From: Chloroflexota bacterium
GTDB taxonomy: Bacteria; Chloroflexota; Anaerolineae; J036; Brachytrichaceae
Direction: 5' to 3'
Assembly: GCA_021788625.1 (NCBI GenBank)
Contig: JAJYKL010000009.1
Span: 1-64,000, forward strand
Length of the DNA stretch: 64,000 nt
The notes beneath the pieces are model-generated. The model was given only the letters and a program-made list of their open reading frames with translations, was not told the origin of the DNA and searched no databases. The first letter of the stretch is position 1. The number at the start of each line of letters is the position of its first letter. This document shows, in pieces, positions 19,092 to 26,575 of this stretch. The translations under genes and the position numbers were made by a program.

Positions 19092-19886
19092 CTACCCCTT
19101 GTCGTGGGCGTCAGGTGGCTTGGCAGTTAAGGATGGATTGACATAGTTGACCCAGGTAGCTGCTCTGGCAAGATTCCAGTCGGCCAGTATGCCTTCGACG
19201 ATTTGTTTGTGTCCCTGTGCGGTGAAGGCGTCGTGCGTCGTGAACAGGTTCTGGACGCGCAATGCTGCCTGCCAGGTCTCTGAATAGGTTTTGGCGAATG
19301 TTTGTAGAAAGCGCGTGATGCGCCGGGATTCGTGCGGAGTGACGATGAGGTACTGTTGCGTACCCCAGGCCAGGATATACCGGAAAATCATAAAGCGCAT
19401 TTTGAACAGCGGGTCGAAAGAGAATTGCGCGTAGTGATCCTTGCCTGCATTGGCAGAACGCACCTCGCGCGCCATTTCCTCCATATAGATGGCATCATAC
19501 GGAGCGTATCCCTCCTGCTGCATTATGGTATTGATGATGATATCGTCCACCATGGTGCCCAGAACGATAAGGGACTGCTTTTCACTCTCGTTGATACTGT
19601 CTGTTGGCTCCAGCAGGCCGTAACCGCGCGCATAAAGTAAGCGGCTGCGTGTAAGCTCGTGCACCACTGCTCGCTCCAGAACAGGCGATTTGAGATCCAG
19701 CCCCTGACGGACATAAATTACTATTTCGGCAGAACGAGGTTGTAGGACTGCTGGCATTCCAGAGGGAGGCAAAGTGGTAACTTGAACCACTTTGACCTGA
19801 ATGGCTGCTTCGCGAGATACCTTACCGGCGTAAGCAATGGCCTTAACCGGGAGCTCCGATCGAATGTCAAGTTCGTCAACTGTCAT
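19092..19886 (-). CDS. Unknown protein with HELTR motif, partner of WD40 gene
   Basis: I do not recognise this 264-residue soluble protein. GAGGTTG lies about 5 bases before the ATG. The central segment (ERAVVHELTRSRLLYARGYG, then EKQSLIVLGTMVDDIIINTIMQQEG) has the rhythm of a zinc-peptidase-like helix in which HExxH has become HExxR, and an acidic helix follows. A C-terminal helical region contains TPHESRRITRFLQTF. It has no signal peptide or membrane span. It is the first gene of a likely two-gene unit with the WD40 protein. A degenerate metallopeptidase is possible but unproven. Confidence 0.6.
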   Translation of the reverse strand: MTVDELDIRSELPVKAIAYAGKVSREAAIQVKVVQVTTLPPSGMPAVLQPRSAEIVIYVRQGLDLKSPVLERAVVHELTRSRLLYARGYGLLEPTDSINESEKQSLIVLGTMVDDIIINTIMQQEGYAPYDAIYMEEMAREVRSANAGKDHYAQFSFDPLFKMRFMIFRYILAWGTQQYLIVTPHESRRITRFLQTFAKTYSETWQAALRVQNLFTTHDAFTAQGHKQIVEGILADWNLARAATWVNYVNPSLTAKPPDAHDKG

Positions 19887-19939
19887 GGTTCAACCTCAAG
19901 TCATTCCTGATGTATGCAACGCATGGTTTGCGAGAAGAT

Positions 19940-21097
19940 TTAGCCTGCCTGTTCTTGCTCAATCAACCTGGCTATGCGACGGCAGAAGTCAATATTACCG
20001 TCGGGTGGGACCTGGTCTGCCACACCCAGGATAAACGGGGTGCCCTGCCAGGCACGCAACACCCGCCGGACATGCGCCTGCATATCGCCCCAGGTATAAG
20101 GTGGTGCGAACAGGACGCCCGGCACACCACCCCACAGGATCAAGTGGCAATCGCGTGCCACATCGCGCATGGATTCTACGGGCAAGTCTCCGGCTGGTTG
20201 AGGCGTTAAGGCTTCCACCGCATCAAATCCTGAGGCTGCCAGCTTTGGCAGCAGTCCCCGCACGGTACCATCCAGGTGTACGGCAACGCGAACGCCAGCG
20301 GCATGCAGGCGCTCCAGACGCCTCCGATGCGGCCCTGCCATATATGCGTCGTACAGGCCGCCAAGATTGCTGCTGGAGAGGTTGTCGGCAAAATGGATTA
20401 GAGGCGGAGCTTCTGCACACACCGCTGCCAGGACCGGCGCCTCCTGCTCCTCCATCAAGTCAAGTGCCTCCTGCATCGCCTCTGGGAAGTCGGCCAGCAG
20501 GTATACGCCATTACTCACCCCTGCCCACTCATATAGGAGAGCGGTAAGCGGACTACGCGGGAGAGCGACGGAGGGTAAGCCGTCATAACGTTCCCACAGA
20601 CTGCGCCGGATCGAATAGTCGTCCAGACAGTCAGGAACCAGGCGGCGGTGGTGCAGCAGAAACAGGAATGTGCGCAGGTCATCCAGAGTTTGAATAGGAT
20701 AGCGCGTGATGGCAGTAGAGCAACTTTGTGGTAGATATGTTTGCTCTTCGCGTAAGTCGCCAAGGGATGTATGCCACGTGTGAAAGGTCGTGTTGCCAGC
20801 AACCAAGATGTCTTCATGGATGGCATCGTCGTACAGCGGACGGCCAAGCCAGAATTTCTGGTACCAGTAGTAGGGTAGAGTTCCAAGGTCTTGACAAAGG
20901 CGTAGATAGCCTTCTTCTGTGCTCCAGCTGGGGTTGGCTGTCCCAGCCTGTTGCTGGCCCGAAATCCAATAACTGATGTCAGCCGTCCAGACCACACCGT
21001 GATCCGATACGCCGTTCAATAAGGCATAAAGTGAATTCAACATTGTCGTGCGGTTATGATCGTACAGTCTCTCTGGCGCCTCTTGATAATCCCTCAC
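19940..21097 (-). CDS. Uroporphyrinogen decarboxylase (URO-D)-like protein
   Basis: The 385-residue protein has the URO-D/MtaA-type TIM barrel pattern. Evidence includes PLIHFADNLSSSNLGG, then an arm with RRRLERLHAAGVRVAVHLDG, GFDAVEALTPQPAGDLP, and LILWGGVPGVLFAPPYTW near the C-terminus. These match the large environmental subfamily of URO-D-like proteins in which true heme URO-D residues are not conserved; members include corrinoid methyltransferases. There are no heme genes nearby, so a role in heme synthesis is unlikely. The GTG start has AGGTGA upstream; an ATG at 21043 is possible. Its 5' end lies only a few bases from IS debris. Confidence 0.75.
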   Translation of the reverse strand: MRDYQEAPERLYDHNRTTMLNSLYALLNGVSDHGVVWTADISYWISGQQQAGTANPSWSTEEGYLRLCQDLGTLPYYWYQKFWLGRPLYDDAIHEDILVAGNTTFHTWHTSLGDLREEQTYLPQSCSTAITRYPIQTLDDLRTFLFLLHHRRLVPDCLDDYSIRRSLWERYDGLPSVALPRSPLTALLYEWAGVSNGVYLLADFPEAMQEALDLMEEQEAPVLAAVCAEAPPLIHFADNLSSSNLGGLYDAYMAGPHRRRLERLHAAGVRVAVHLDGTVRGLLPKLAASGFDAVEALTPQPAGDLPVESMRDVARDCHLILWGGVPGVLFAPPYTWGDMQAHVRRVLRAWQGTPFILGVADQVPPDGNIDFCRRIARLIEQEQAG

Positions 21098-21119
21098 GTG
21101 TTCACCTGGACAGGCGCCA

Positions 21120-21365
21120 TCAACTATCCAGCGTCCAGTGTCCGGACAGTTACATTGGGCGATTGAGTGCGAGTGTCATTATCGTCGCGATGTCACACTG
21201 CACGTGGACAACGGCCAGTTGGAGACGGGCCGCCTCGCGCAGGTGATGGCCTGCCTGAACAACCCGGCACTCGGTCTGACCATCGGACGGGGGCAGGCCC
21301 TACTGCCGGAGGTCCACCGGCATTGTGATGCCTACGCCGCCCGGCGCAAGGGGGGAGATCAGTAG
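21120..21365 (+). pseudogene. ISAs1-type transposase, C-terminal fragment
   Basis: The frame reads LHWAIECECHYRRDVTLHVD, then GRLAQVMACLNNPALGL, which is the ISAs1-family C-terminus (compare HWGIEN...RDVTF...QVMATLRNLA). Nothing of the N-terminal or catalytic part remains. It is an independent remnant, on the opposite strand to the fragment at 1231-1738. Confidence 0.7.
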
Positions 21366-21524
21366 TGAGACGGGCACACTGAGCGGCGACGAGCGCAGCT
21401 CCTACTACGCCTACGCCTGCAACCCGACACTGTGGTTTCTCGACTGGCCGGTCAGTAGGACGGTCCACTACGGGATGGTGGGGGAGCCGGCGAACGGACC
21501 CGTGCTGCAGACGCAGCAGAACTT

Positions 21525-21676
21525 CCTCGAACAGGAAGGTTTCGTCCCCGTACGCCACAGCGTGGTTTTCTGTGCTATCTCTCGCCTAGGCCTCAGACGG
21601 TTCGGTCTGTGTGTTCATACCCCAAGCCTGATCCGATGAGGGCTGTTTCGCTTTTCCTGTCGAGCGACTTTGCAGG
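21525..21676 (-). mobile_element. IS terminal fragment, repeat of 1710-1853
   Basis: This 150-base stretch parallels 1710-1853 almost base by base. Both share the N-terminal peptide start MAYGDE(T/P)FLFE on the minus strand, the leader with CACCCCAAGCCTG-like sequence, and the end CTTTGCAGG. It is the transposase-start end of the same IS family, oriented opposite to the C-terminal fragment just to its left. The DNA between (21366-21524) matches neither. Confidence 0.6.
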
Positions 21677-21738
21677 GTCCGTACCTTGAGTGGCTAGGGA
21701 CTTGCGCAGCCCATCCTTTGGCGTAAAAATAAGTTGTT

Positions 21739-22707
21739 ATGAACGTAGTTGCATTGGCAGGAGGGGTCGGCGGAGCCAAACTGGCCTCCGGTTTGTCACG
21801 CGCGGTAGACGCAGAGCAGCTCACTGTCATCGTCAACACGGCTGACGACTTCACATTGTATGGCCTGCAAATCAGTCCGGACCTGGACACCGTAATGTAC
21901 ACTCTGGCCGGTCTGGCCAACCCGGACACAGGCTGGGGCATGCATGGTGACACGTGGCAGGCTATCGACATGCTGAAGAATTACGGAATGGAGCCCTGGT
22001 TTCATCTGGGTGACCGCGACTTGGCCACTCATCTGCTGCGTACACAGTGGATTGATGAAGGCATCCCTTTGAGCGTGGTGACGCGCCAGCTGGCCAGGCG
22101 GTTGAAGGTGACATCAACCATTTTGCCAATGAGCGATGATCCCGTGCACACCCTCGTGGATAGCGATCGTGGACCATTGCCGTTCCAGGAGTATTTCGTC
22201 CGGTACCAGTGGCAACCGGTCGTGCAGGCGCTGGTATTTGAGGGCGCCTCCGAGGCGGAGCCTGCGCCCACCATGCTGCGCCGCCTTGAGACAGCCGATA
22301 CTATCGTGATTTGCCCTTCCAACCCCTACTTGAGCATCGACCCGATCCTCTCCCTGCGTGGCGTGCACGATGTGCTGTTGAACGCCACAGCGCCGATTAT
22401 TGCAGTGTCGCCTATTGTGGGAGGCGAGGCAGTCAAAGGCCCCGCCGCCAAGTTAATGAAGGAGCTGGGCATCGAAGCAAGTGCTGTTGAAGTGGCTCGC
22501 CATTACGCCGAGTTCCTCAATGGCTTTGTTCTCGATTCGCGCGACGCCGCCCTGCGCCCGCAAATCGAGGCCATGGGTATGGGCGTACTCGTCACCAATA
22601 CGATCATGCAATCACTCGACGATCGCGCACGACTGGCCTGTGAGGTGATCTCGTTCGCTGACCAGTTGCGTCCAGAAAAACTGGGCGGCTGTAAACTGGA
22701 TGCATGA
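21739..22707 (+). CDS. cofD: 2-phospho-L-lactate transferase (F420 biosynthesis)
   Basis: CofD (FbiA) transfers the phospholactyl or phosphoenolpyruvyl group from its GDP or GPP carrier to the deazaflavin Fo, producing F420-0. The 322-residue sequence starts with the diagnostic VVALAGGVGGAKLASGL loop. It continues with VNTADDFTLYGLQISPDLDTVMYTL and WFHLGDRDLATHL, and has CPSNPYLSIDPIL and IVGGEAVKGPAAKLM for phosphate binding. No strong Shine-Dalgarno precedes the ATG. The stop overlaps the next gene's start by four bases, so cofD and cofC are translationally coupled. Fo synthase genes are not in the window. Confidence 0.94.
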   Translation: MNVVALAGGVGGAKLASGLSRAVDAEQLTVIVNTADDFTLYGLQISPDLDTVMYTLAGLANPDTGWGMHGDTWQAIDMLKNYGMEPWFHLGDRDLATHLLRTQWIDEGIPLSVVTRQLARRLKVTSTILPMSDDPVHTLVDSDRGPLPFQEYFVRYQWQPVVQALVFEGASEAEPAPTMLRRLETADTIVICPSNPYLSIDPILSLRGVHDVLLNATAPIIAVSPIVGGEAVKGPAAKLMKELGIEASAVEVARHYAEFLNGFVLDSRDAALRPQIEAMGMGVLVTNTIMQSLDDRARLACEVISFADQLRPEKLGGCKLDA

Positions 22708-23309
22708 TTGCCCTGGTGCCAGTGAAAGCATTATCACGCGCCAAAACGCGTCTGGCCGGCGCTTTGGACCAGACAGCTCGTGCGCGGTTGATCCATGACA
22801 CGCTTCGGCGCACATTGCAGACCTTGCAGCAGGTTGAGGCCATCGGTGAGGTGGTTGTCATTACGCGCGATGATGAGGTCAATCGCTGGGCCATTGGATG
22901 GGGTGCGCACGTCATTCGCGAGCGTGGAGAAGGCCTGAATGAGGCGCTGCGCGAAGCCCGCGATGCATTTACTGGCGCTCCCGCCTTACTGGCCGTTCCG
23001 GCCGATCTGGGATGGCCGGCAGCCGAAGATATTCAAACCATGATCGAGTTGGCAGGCGCAACACCCGAGCTCGGCGCGCCCTGTGTGGTCATTGCACCTG
23101 ATCGGCATGAAAGTGGCACCAACGCACTCTTACTGCGGCCACCTGGTGTGATCGACTTCGCCTTTGGTCCCCAAAGTGCCGCGCGCCATGCCGCCCTGGC
23201 CCATGAGAAAGGCGTGCACGCCATTCTGTACCACTCAGCCTCTCTCAGCCTTGATGTCGATGAACCTGAGGATTTGCTGCTCTATGAGGCAGCACCCTAT
23301 ATTCTGTAA
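22704..23309 (+). CDS. cofC: 2-phospho-L-lactate guanylyltransferase
   Basis: CofC (FbiD) activates phospholactate or phosphoenolpyruvate with GTP for CofD. The 201 residues show the nucleotidyltransferase pattern: ALVPVKALSRAKTRLAG at the N-terminus, VVVITRDDEVNRWA, ALLAVPADLGWPAAEDI (metal-binding Asp), and SLDVDEPEDLLLYE at the C-terminus. It overlaps cofD by ATGA, and the pair makes a dedicated F420-tail operon. Together they show that the organism makes coenzyme F420, consistent with the PPOX protein directly downstream on the other strand. Confidence 0.93.
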   Translation: MIALVPVKALSRAKTRLAGALDQTARARLIHDTLRRTLQTLQQVEAIGEVVVITRDDEVNRWAIGWGAHVIRERGEGLNEALREARDAFTGAPALLAVPADLGWPAAEDIQTMIELAGATPELGAPCVVIAPDRHESGTNALLLRPPGVIDFAFGPQSAARHAALAHEKGVHAILYHSASLSLDVDEPEDLLLYEAAPYIL

Positions 23310-23364
23310 AGGTTGATGGCCGCTTGTCTATAACGTGAGGGAGGCAGTCGACCCGCTCAAACCC

Positions 23365-23793
23365 TCAATCCCTGCCGTGCCACTCTGCGCCGATTTTAAC
23401 GACACTCACAGGCACGATCTCGATCAACACACGTGGACCTTTGAAGAGCCAGGCCACCAGTGCATCGAGTTCATTTGCGGGTACATATCGCGCCGCGATC
23501 TGCCGAACTTGATCGTGGATATCGCTCTCCTGCAGGCGAACGATACCTTTCACCGATACACCCCGGTAAGGATGGTCGGCGTCTATCGAGGCGCCCACCT
23601 TTGGATCGCGCAGCATGTTACGGTACTTGATGCGTTCAATCTCCGTACTGGCATACAGCCTGCCACGTTGCTGCAAATACCACACCGGTGTCACCTGGGG
23701 ATATCCATCTGCTCCCAGTGTTGCCAGGCGCATCAGCAGCGGACGCTCAAGGAACTCCAGCGTCTCTTGATCGAACAGCATTTGCGTGATCAT
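23365..23793 (-). CDS. PPOX-fold (pyridoxamine oxidase-like) F420- or flavin-dependent protein
   Basis: The 142-residue protein has the split beta-barrel pattern: PLLMRLATLGADGYPQVTPVWYLQQRGRLYAST, then YRNMLRDPKVGASIDADHPYRGVSVKG. These are the regular features of PPOX-class FMN- or F420-binding proteins. The F420 reading is favoured because cofC and cofD are adjacent and convergent. There is no obvious Shine-Dalgarno. Substrate unknown. It lies 10 bases downstream of the MocA-like gene, probably in the same transcript. Confidence 0.8.
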   Translation of the reverse strand: MITQMLFDQETLEFLERPLLMRLATLGADGYPQVTPVWYLQQRGRLYASTEIERIKYRNMLRDPKVGASIDADHPYRGVSVKGIVRLQESDIHDQVRQIAARYVPANELDALVAWLFKGPRVLIEIVPVSVVKIGAEWHGRD

Positions 23794-23803
23794 GTGTCCC
23801 GCA

Positions 23804-24418
23804 TCATTCCGTTGTGCGTGTCAACGCCTCGCGATAGGCCTCAGGCGTATCGATGTCACCAAATGCATAATCTCGACTAACCACCAGGCACGTGAGACGG
23901 GTGCGATTCGCAGTTAGGAGGTCACGCACGTTGCCACCAGCAGGCAATGCCAATACATTGTCCCACCAGCGCCTGCCGATTACGACCGGGTGACCGCGCC
24001 GGCCGTCAATGCCGAAACGTGGCGCGATCAGGTCGCCGCAGCCTCGCTCAAAAGCAACCGCCAGGCGCTCGATCAAATGCAGTGGGATGAGCGGTTGGTC
24101 TCCTAACACGACCATCACAGCGGTGGCAGACCCTGGTAAAAGGTACCGGATGCCGGTTTTGATGGACGACAACATCTCACCGGTCTGGTAATCTGGATTA
24201 TGCACAAATGCGATGGGAAAAGGCGACAGCCCACCCAGTGCCTCCTCCACCTGCGTCGCCTGGTGGCCAGTGACGATGACGATAGGCCGGGCGGCCGAGT
24301 GTGCCACGGATGTCACGACGGTTGAGATAACGGTGCCCCTGCCGAAAGGCAACAACAGCTTATTCTCGCCGGCATAACGCCGGGACATGCCCGCTGCGAG
24401 CACCATCACCGCTACCAT
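23804..24418 (-). CDS. MocA/MobA-like nucleotidyltransferase
   Basis: The 204-residue protein carries the sugar-nucleotide/cofactor transferase signature: VMVLAAGMSRRYAGENKLLLPFG, VVLGDQPLIPLHLIERL (metal-binding Asp), GRRGHPVVIGRRWWDN and ALPAGGNVRDLL. That combination matches the MocA group, which adds CMP to molybdopterin, rather than MobA, because it has the GHPV-type block. No molybdoenzyme gene is nearby, so its substrate is open. It overlaps nothing and shares the strand with the PPOX gene. Confidence 0.8.
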   Translation of the reverse strand: MVAVMVLAAGMSRRYAGENKLLLPFGRGTVISTVVTSVAHSAARPIVIVTGHQATQVEEALGGLSPFPIAFVHNPDYQTGEMLSSIKTGIRYLLPGSATAVMVVLGDQPLIPLHLIERLAVAFERGCGDLIAPRFGIDGRRGHPVVIGRRWWDNVLALPAGGNVRDLLTANRTRLTCLVVSRDYAFGDIDTPEAYREALTRTTE

Positions 24419-24533
24419 TAGTGGCGATTGTAACGGGTGTCTGGTTATCGGGCCTGCAAGCTGGTGGTGTGGCCCGTTTATGCTGGTATTTCATGTTTCG
24501 CGGTCTGATGTATGCTAGGCGGCGGAGGATACG

Positions 24534-25955
24534 ATGACACCGAAACCTTTCTATCTGGCCGGCGAGTGGCGCACATCAGACGATGTATTGCCGGTGCGCA
24601 ATAAGTATGACGGAACCGAGTACGCCAGCATCTGCCGGGCTTCGCGCGACGATGTACTTCAGGCTATTGGCGCTGCCACGGAGGCACTGCCCCAGACGCG
24701 CTTCATGCCAGCGTACAAACGTTCAGAGGTACTTGCCCGCATTACCGCACTCATCAGGACGCGCCATGAGGAACTCTCCCGACAGCTCGCTGTGGAGGCA
24801 GGTAAACCGATCCGCACCGCGCGGCAGGAAGTGGACCGTGCCGTTCTCACTTTTACCGTCGCCAGCGAAGAAGCCAAGCGCATCAGCGGCGAACTGCTTC
24901 CCATGGATATAGCCGCTCCAGGCGAAAACCGCGTAGGCCTGGTGAAGCGATTTGCTATCGGTCCCATCAGTGCCATCACGCCGTTCAATTTTCCACTCAA
25001 CCTGGTCGCGCACAAAGTGGCACCTGCCTTGGCAGCGGGCTGCCCGGTGGTGCTTCGTCCGGCATCCGCCACGCCGCTCAGCTCACTGTCATTAGCTGAG
25101 ATGATTCACGAGTCCGGCTACCCTAAGGGTGGTTTTAGCGTGGTGCCCTGCAGCACCGATGCGGCTGAGCCATTGATCAGCGACGAGCGATTGAAACTGC
25201 TCACCTTTACGGGCAGCCCGGCGGTAGGTTGGCCGTTCAAGAACAAGGCAGGGCACAAGCGCATCACCCTGGAACTGGGCGGTAATGCCGGTGTGATCGT
25301 GCATCACGATGCGGATGTTCCATTCGCCATCCAGCGTATTCTGACCTTTGGCTTTGGTTACGCCGGGCAATCCTGCATCAGCGTGCAGCGTGTGTTCGTT
25401 CACTCATCCATCTACGCGGCTTTCCTGGATCAATTGGTTACCCAGGTAAAAGCGTTGCATGTGGGCGACCCGCTGGACGAGACAACGGATGTCGGTCCGA
25501 TGATCGATGAAGCCTCCGCCGCCAAGGTGGAGGAGTGGGTACGCGAAGCAGTGGCGCATGGAGCCACGGTGCTCACCGGCGGTACACGGCGCGGGAACCT
25601 CATGCAACCCACGATTGTCACCGCAGTGCAACATGAGATGAAGGTCTGCACCCAAGAGGTATTCGCACCGTTAGTCACCATCGTGCCCTATGATGACTTT
25701 AAAGACGCCGTGCATGAAGTCGATAACAGTGACTACGGTCTGCAATGTGGGGTCTTCACGCGCGATGTACGTAATATCTGGTATGCCTTCGAGCATATTG
25801 AGGTAGGCGGCGTGATCGCCAACGACGTGTCCACCTACCGCATCGACCATATGCCCTATGGCGGTGTGAAGCTGTCCGGTTTCGGACGCGAAGGTATAAA
25901 GTATGCCATCGAGGAAATGACCGAACCGAAGTTGCTGGTCATGAATATGGCGTAA
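24534..25955 (+). CDS. Aldehyde dehydrogenase, NAD(P)-dependent
   Basis: The 473-residue enzyme oxidises an aldehyde to an acid. The fold markers are ISAITPFNFPLNLVAHKVAPALAAGCPVV, catalytic Glu in ITLELGGNAG (about residue 247) and catalytic Cys in YAGQSCISVQ (about 281), plus the C-terminal MPYGGVKLSGFGREG motif. The usual coenzyme lysine in VVLKP is Arg (VVLRPASATP). The sequence is closest in feel to the GapN/lactaldehyde/phosphonoacetaldehyde branch, but the substrate cannot be fixed from sequence. GGAGG lies about 8 bases before the ATG. It sits 620 bases upstream of the glycyl radical enzyme and may handle an aldehyde made by it. Confidence 0.9.
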   Translation: MTPKPFYLAGEWRTSDDVLPVRNKYDGTEYASICRASRDDVLQAIGAATEALPQTRFMPAYKRSEVLARITALIRTRHEELSRQLAVEAGKPIRTARQEVDRAVLTFTVASEEAKRISGELLPMDIAAPGENRVGLVKRFAIGPISAITPFNFPLNLVAHKVAPALAAGCPVVLRPASATPLSSLSLAEMIHESGYPKGGFSVVPCSTDAAEPLISDERLKLLTFTGSPAVGWPFKNKAGHKRITLELGGNAGVIVHHDADVPFAIQRILTFGFGYAGQSCISVQRVFVHSSIYAAFLDQLVTQVKALHVGDPLDETTDVGPMIDEASAAKVEEWVREAVAHGATVLTGGTRRGNLMQPTIVTAVQHEMKVCTQEVFAPLVTIVPYDDFKDAVHEVDNSDYGLQCGVFTRDVRNIWYAFEHIEVGGVIANDVSTYRIDHMPYGGVKLSGFGREGIKYAIEEMTEPKLLVMNMA

Positions 25956-26110
25956 AAGCGAAAGATATCGCATTTCTCGGTCACCATTGACTTTCAGTTC
26001 AGGGTAAATGAGAAATCCGGTTTATAGCTTACGATCACCTCAGTGCAATGAGTAGATGGTCGAAGGCGACCAGGGCAGCTTGGAGTAAACAATAAGGTTC
26101 CGCGCAGTCA

Positions 26111-26383
26111 AGGTGAGCTTGTCGTCCTTCGACCAGCACAGGATGATCCTGCGACCACCACAGGATGATCCTTCGACTGGCTCAGGATGATCATGGTGAG
26201 CCTGTCGTCCTTCGACCAACTCAGGATGATTCTTCGACTGGCTCAGGATGATCCTTCGACCAGCTCAGGATGATCCTTCGACCAACTCACGATGATCATG
26301 GTGAGCCTGCCGTCCTTCGACCAACTCAGGATGATTCTTCGACTGGCTCAGGATGATCATGGTGAGCCTGTCGAACCATGAGC
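26111..26383. repeat. Cluster of 22-bp TTCGACnnnCTCAGGATGATC repeats
   Basis: Nine imperfect copies of CTTCGACCAACTCAGGATGATC (with CTGG or CAG variants) stand in tandem, interrupted three times by ATGGTGAGCCTGTCG and preceded by a related AAGGTGAGCTTGTCG. The two elements are near reverse complements, so TTCGACTGGCTCAGGATGATCA.../...TGAGCCTGTCGAA can fold into hairpins. This is an extragenic palindromic repeat cluster, not a CRISPR: repeats abut and there are no unique spacers. It fills most of the 620-base gap between the aldehyde dehydrogenase and the glycyl radical enzyme; the remainder (25956-26110, 26384-26575) shows no gene. Confidence 0.85.
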
Positions 26384-26575
26384 CGCATCCTTGTAAAAAG
26401 GAAGTGGCTTTGCCCAGATTCTGGATCGAATGAACCGGGAGGAAGTCGGATGCGATATCCACGTCGCTCCTGTTTCAATGGCATTGAGCAGCAGTAAAAA
26501 GTGTTCCAGTCGTGATCAGGACGGGCTTTTCGTTATATCAAGTTGGCGGTATAACTCTTAGCCGGAGGCGAGTAC

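Noticed and set aside
26111-26383. CRISPR array
   Set aside because: Repeat units abut directly, have no unique equal-length spacers, and no cas genes are in the window.
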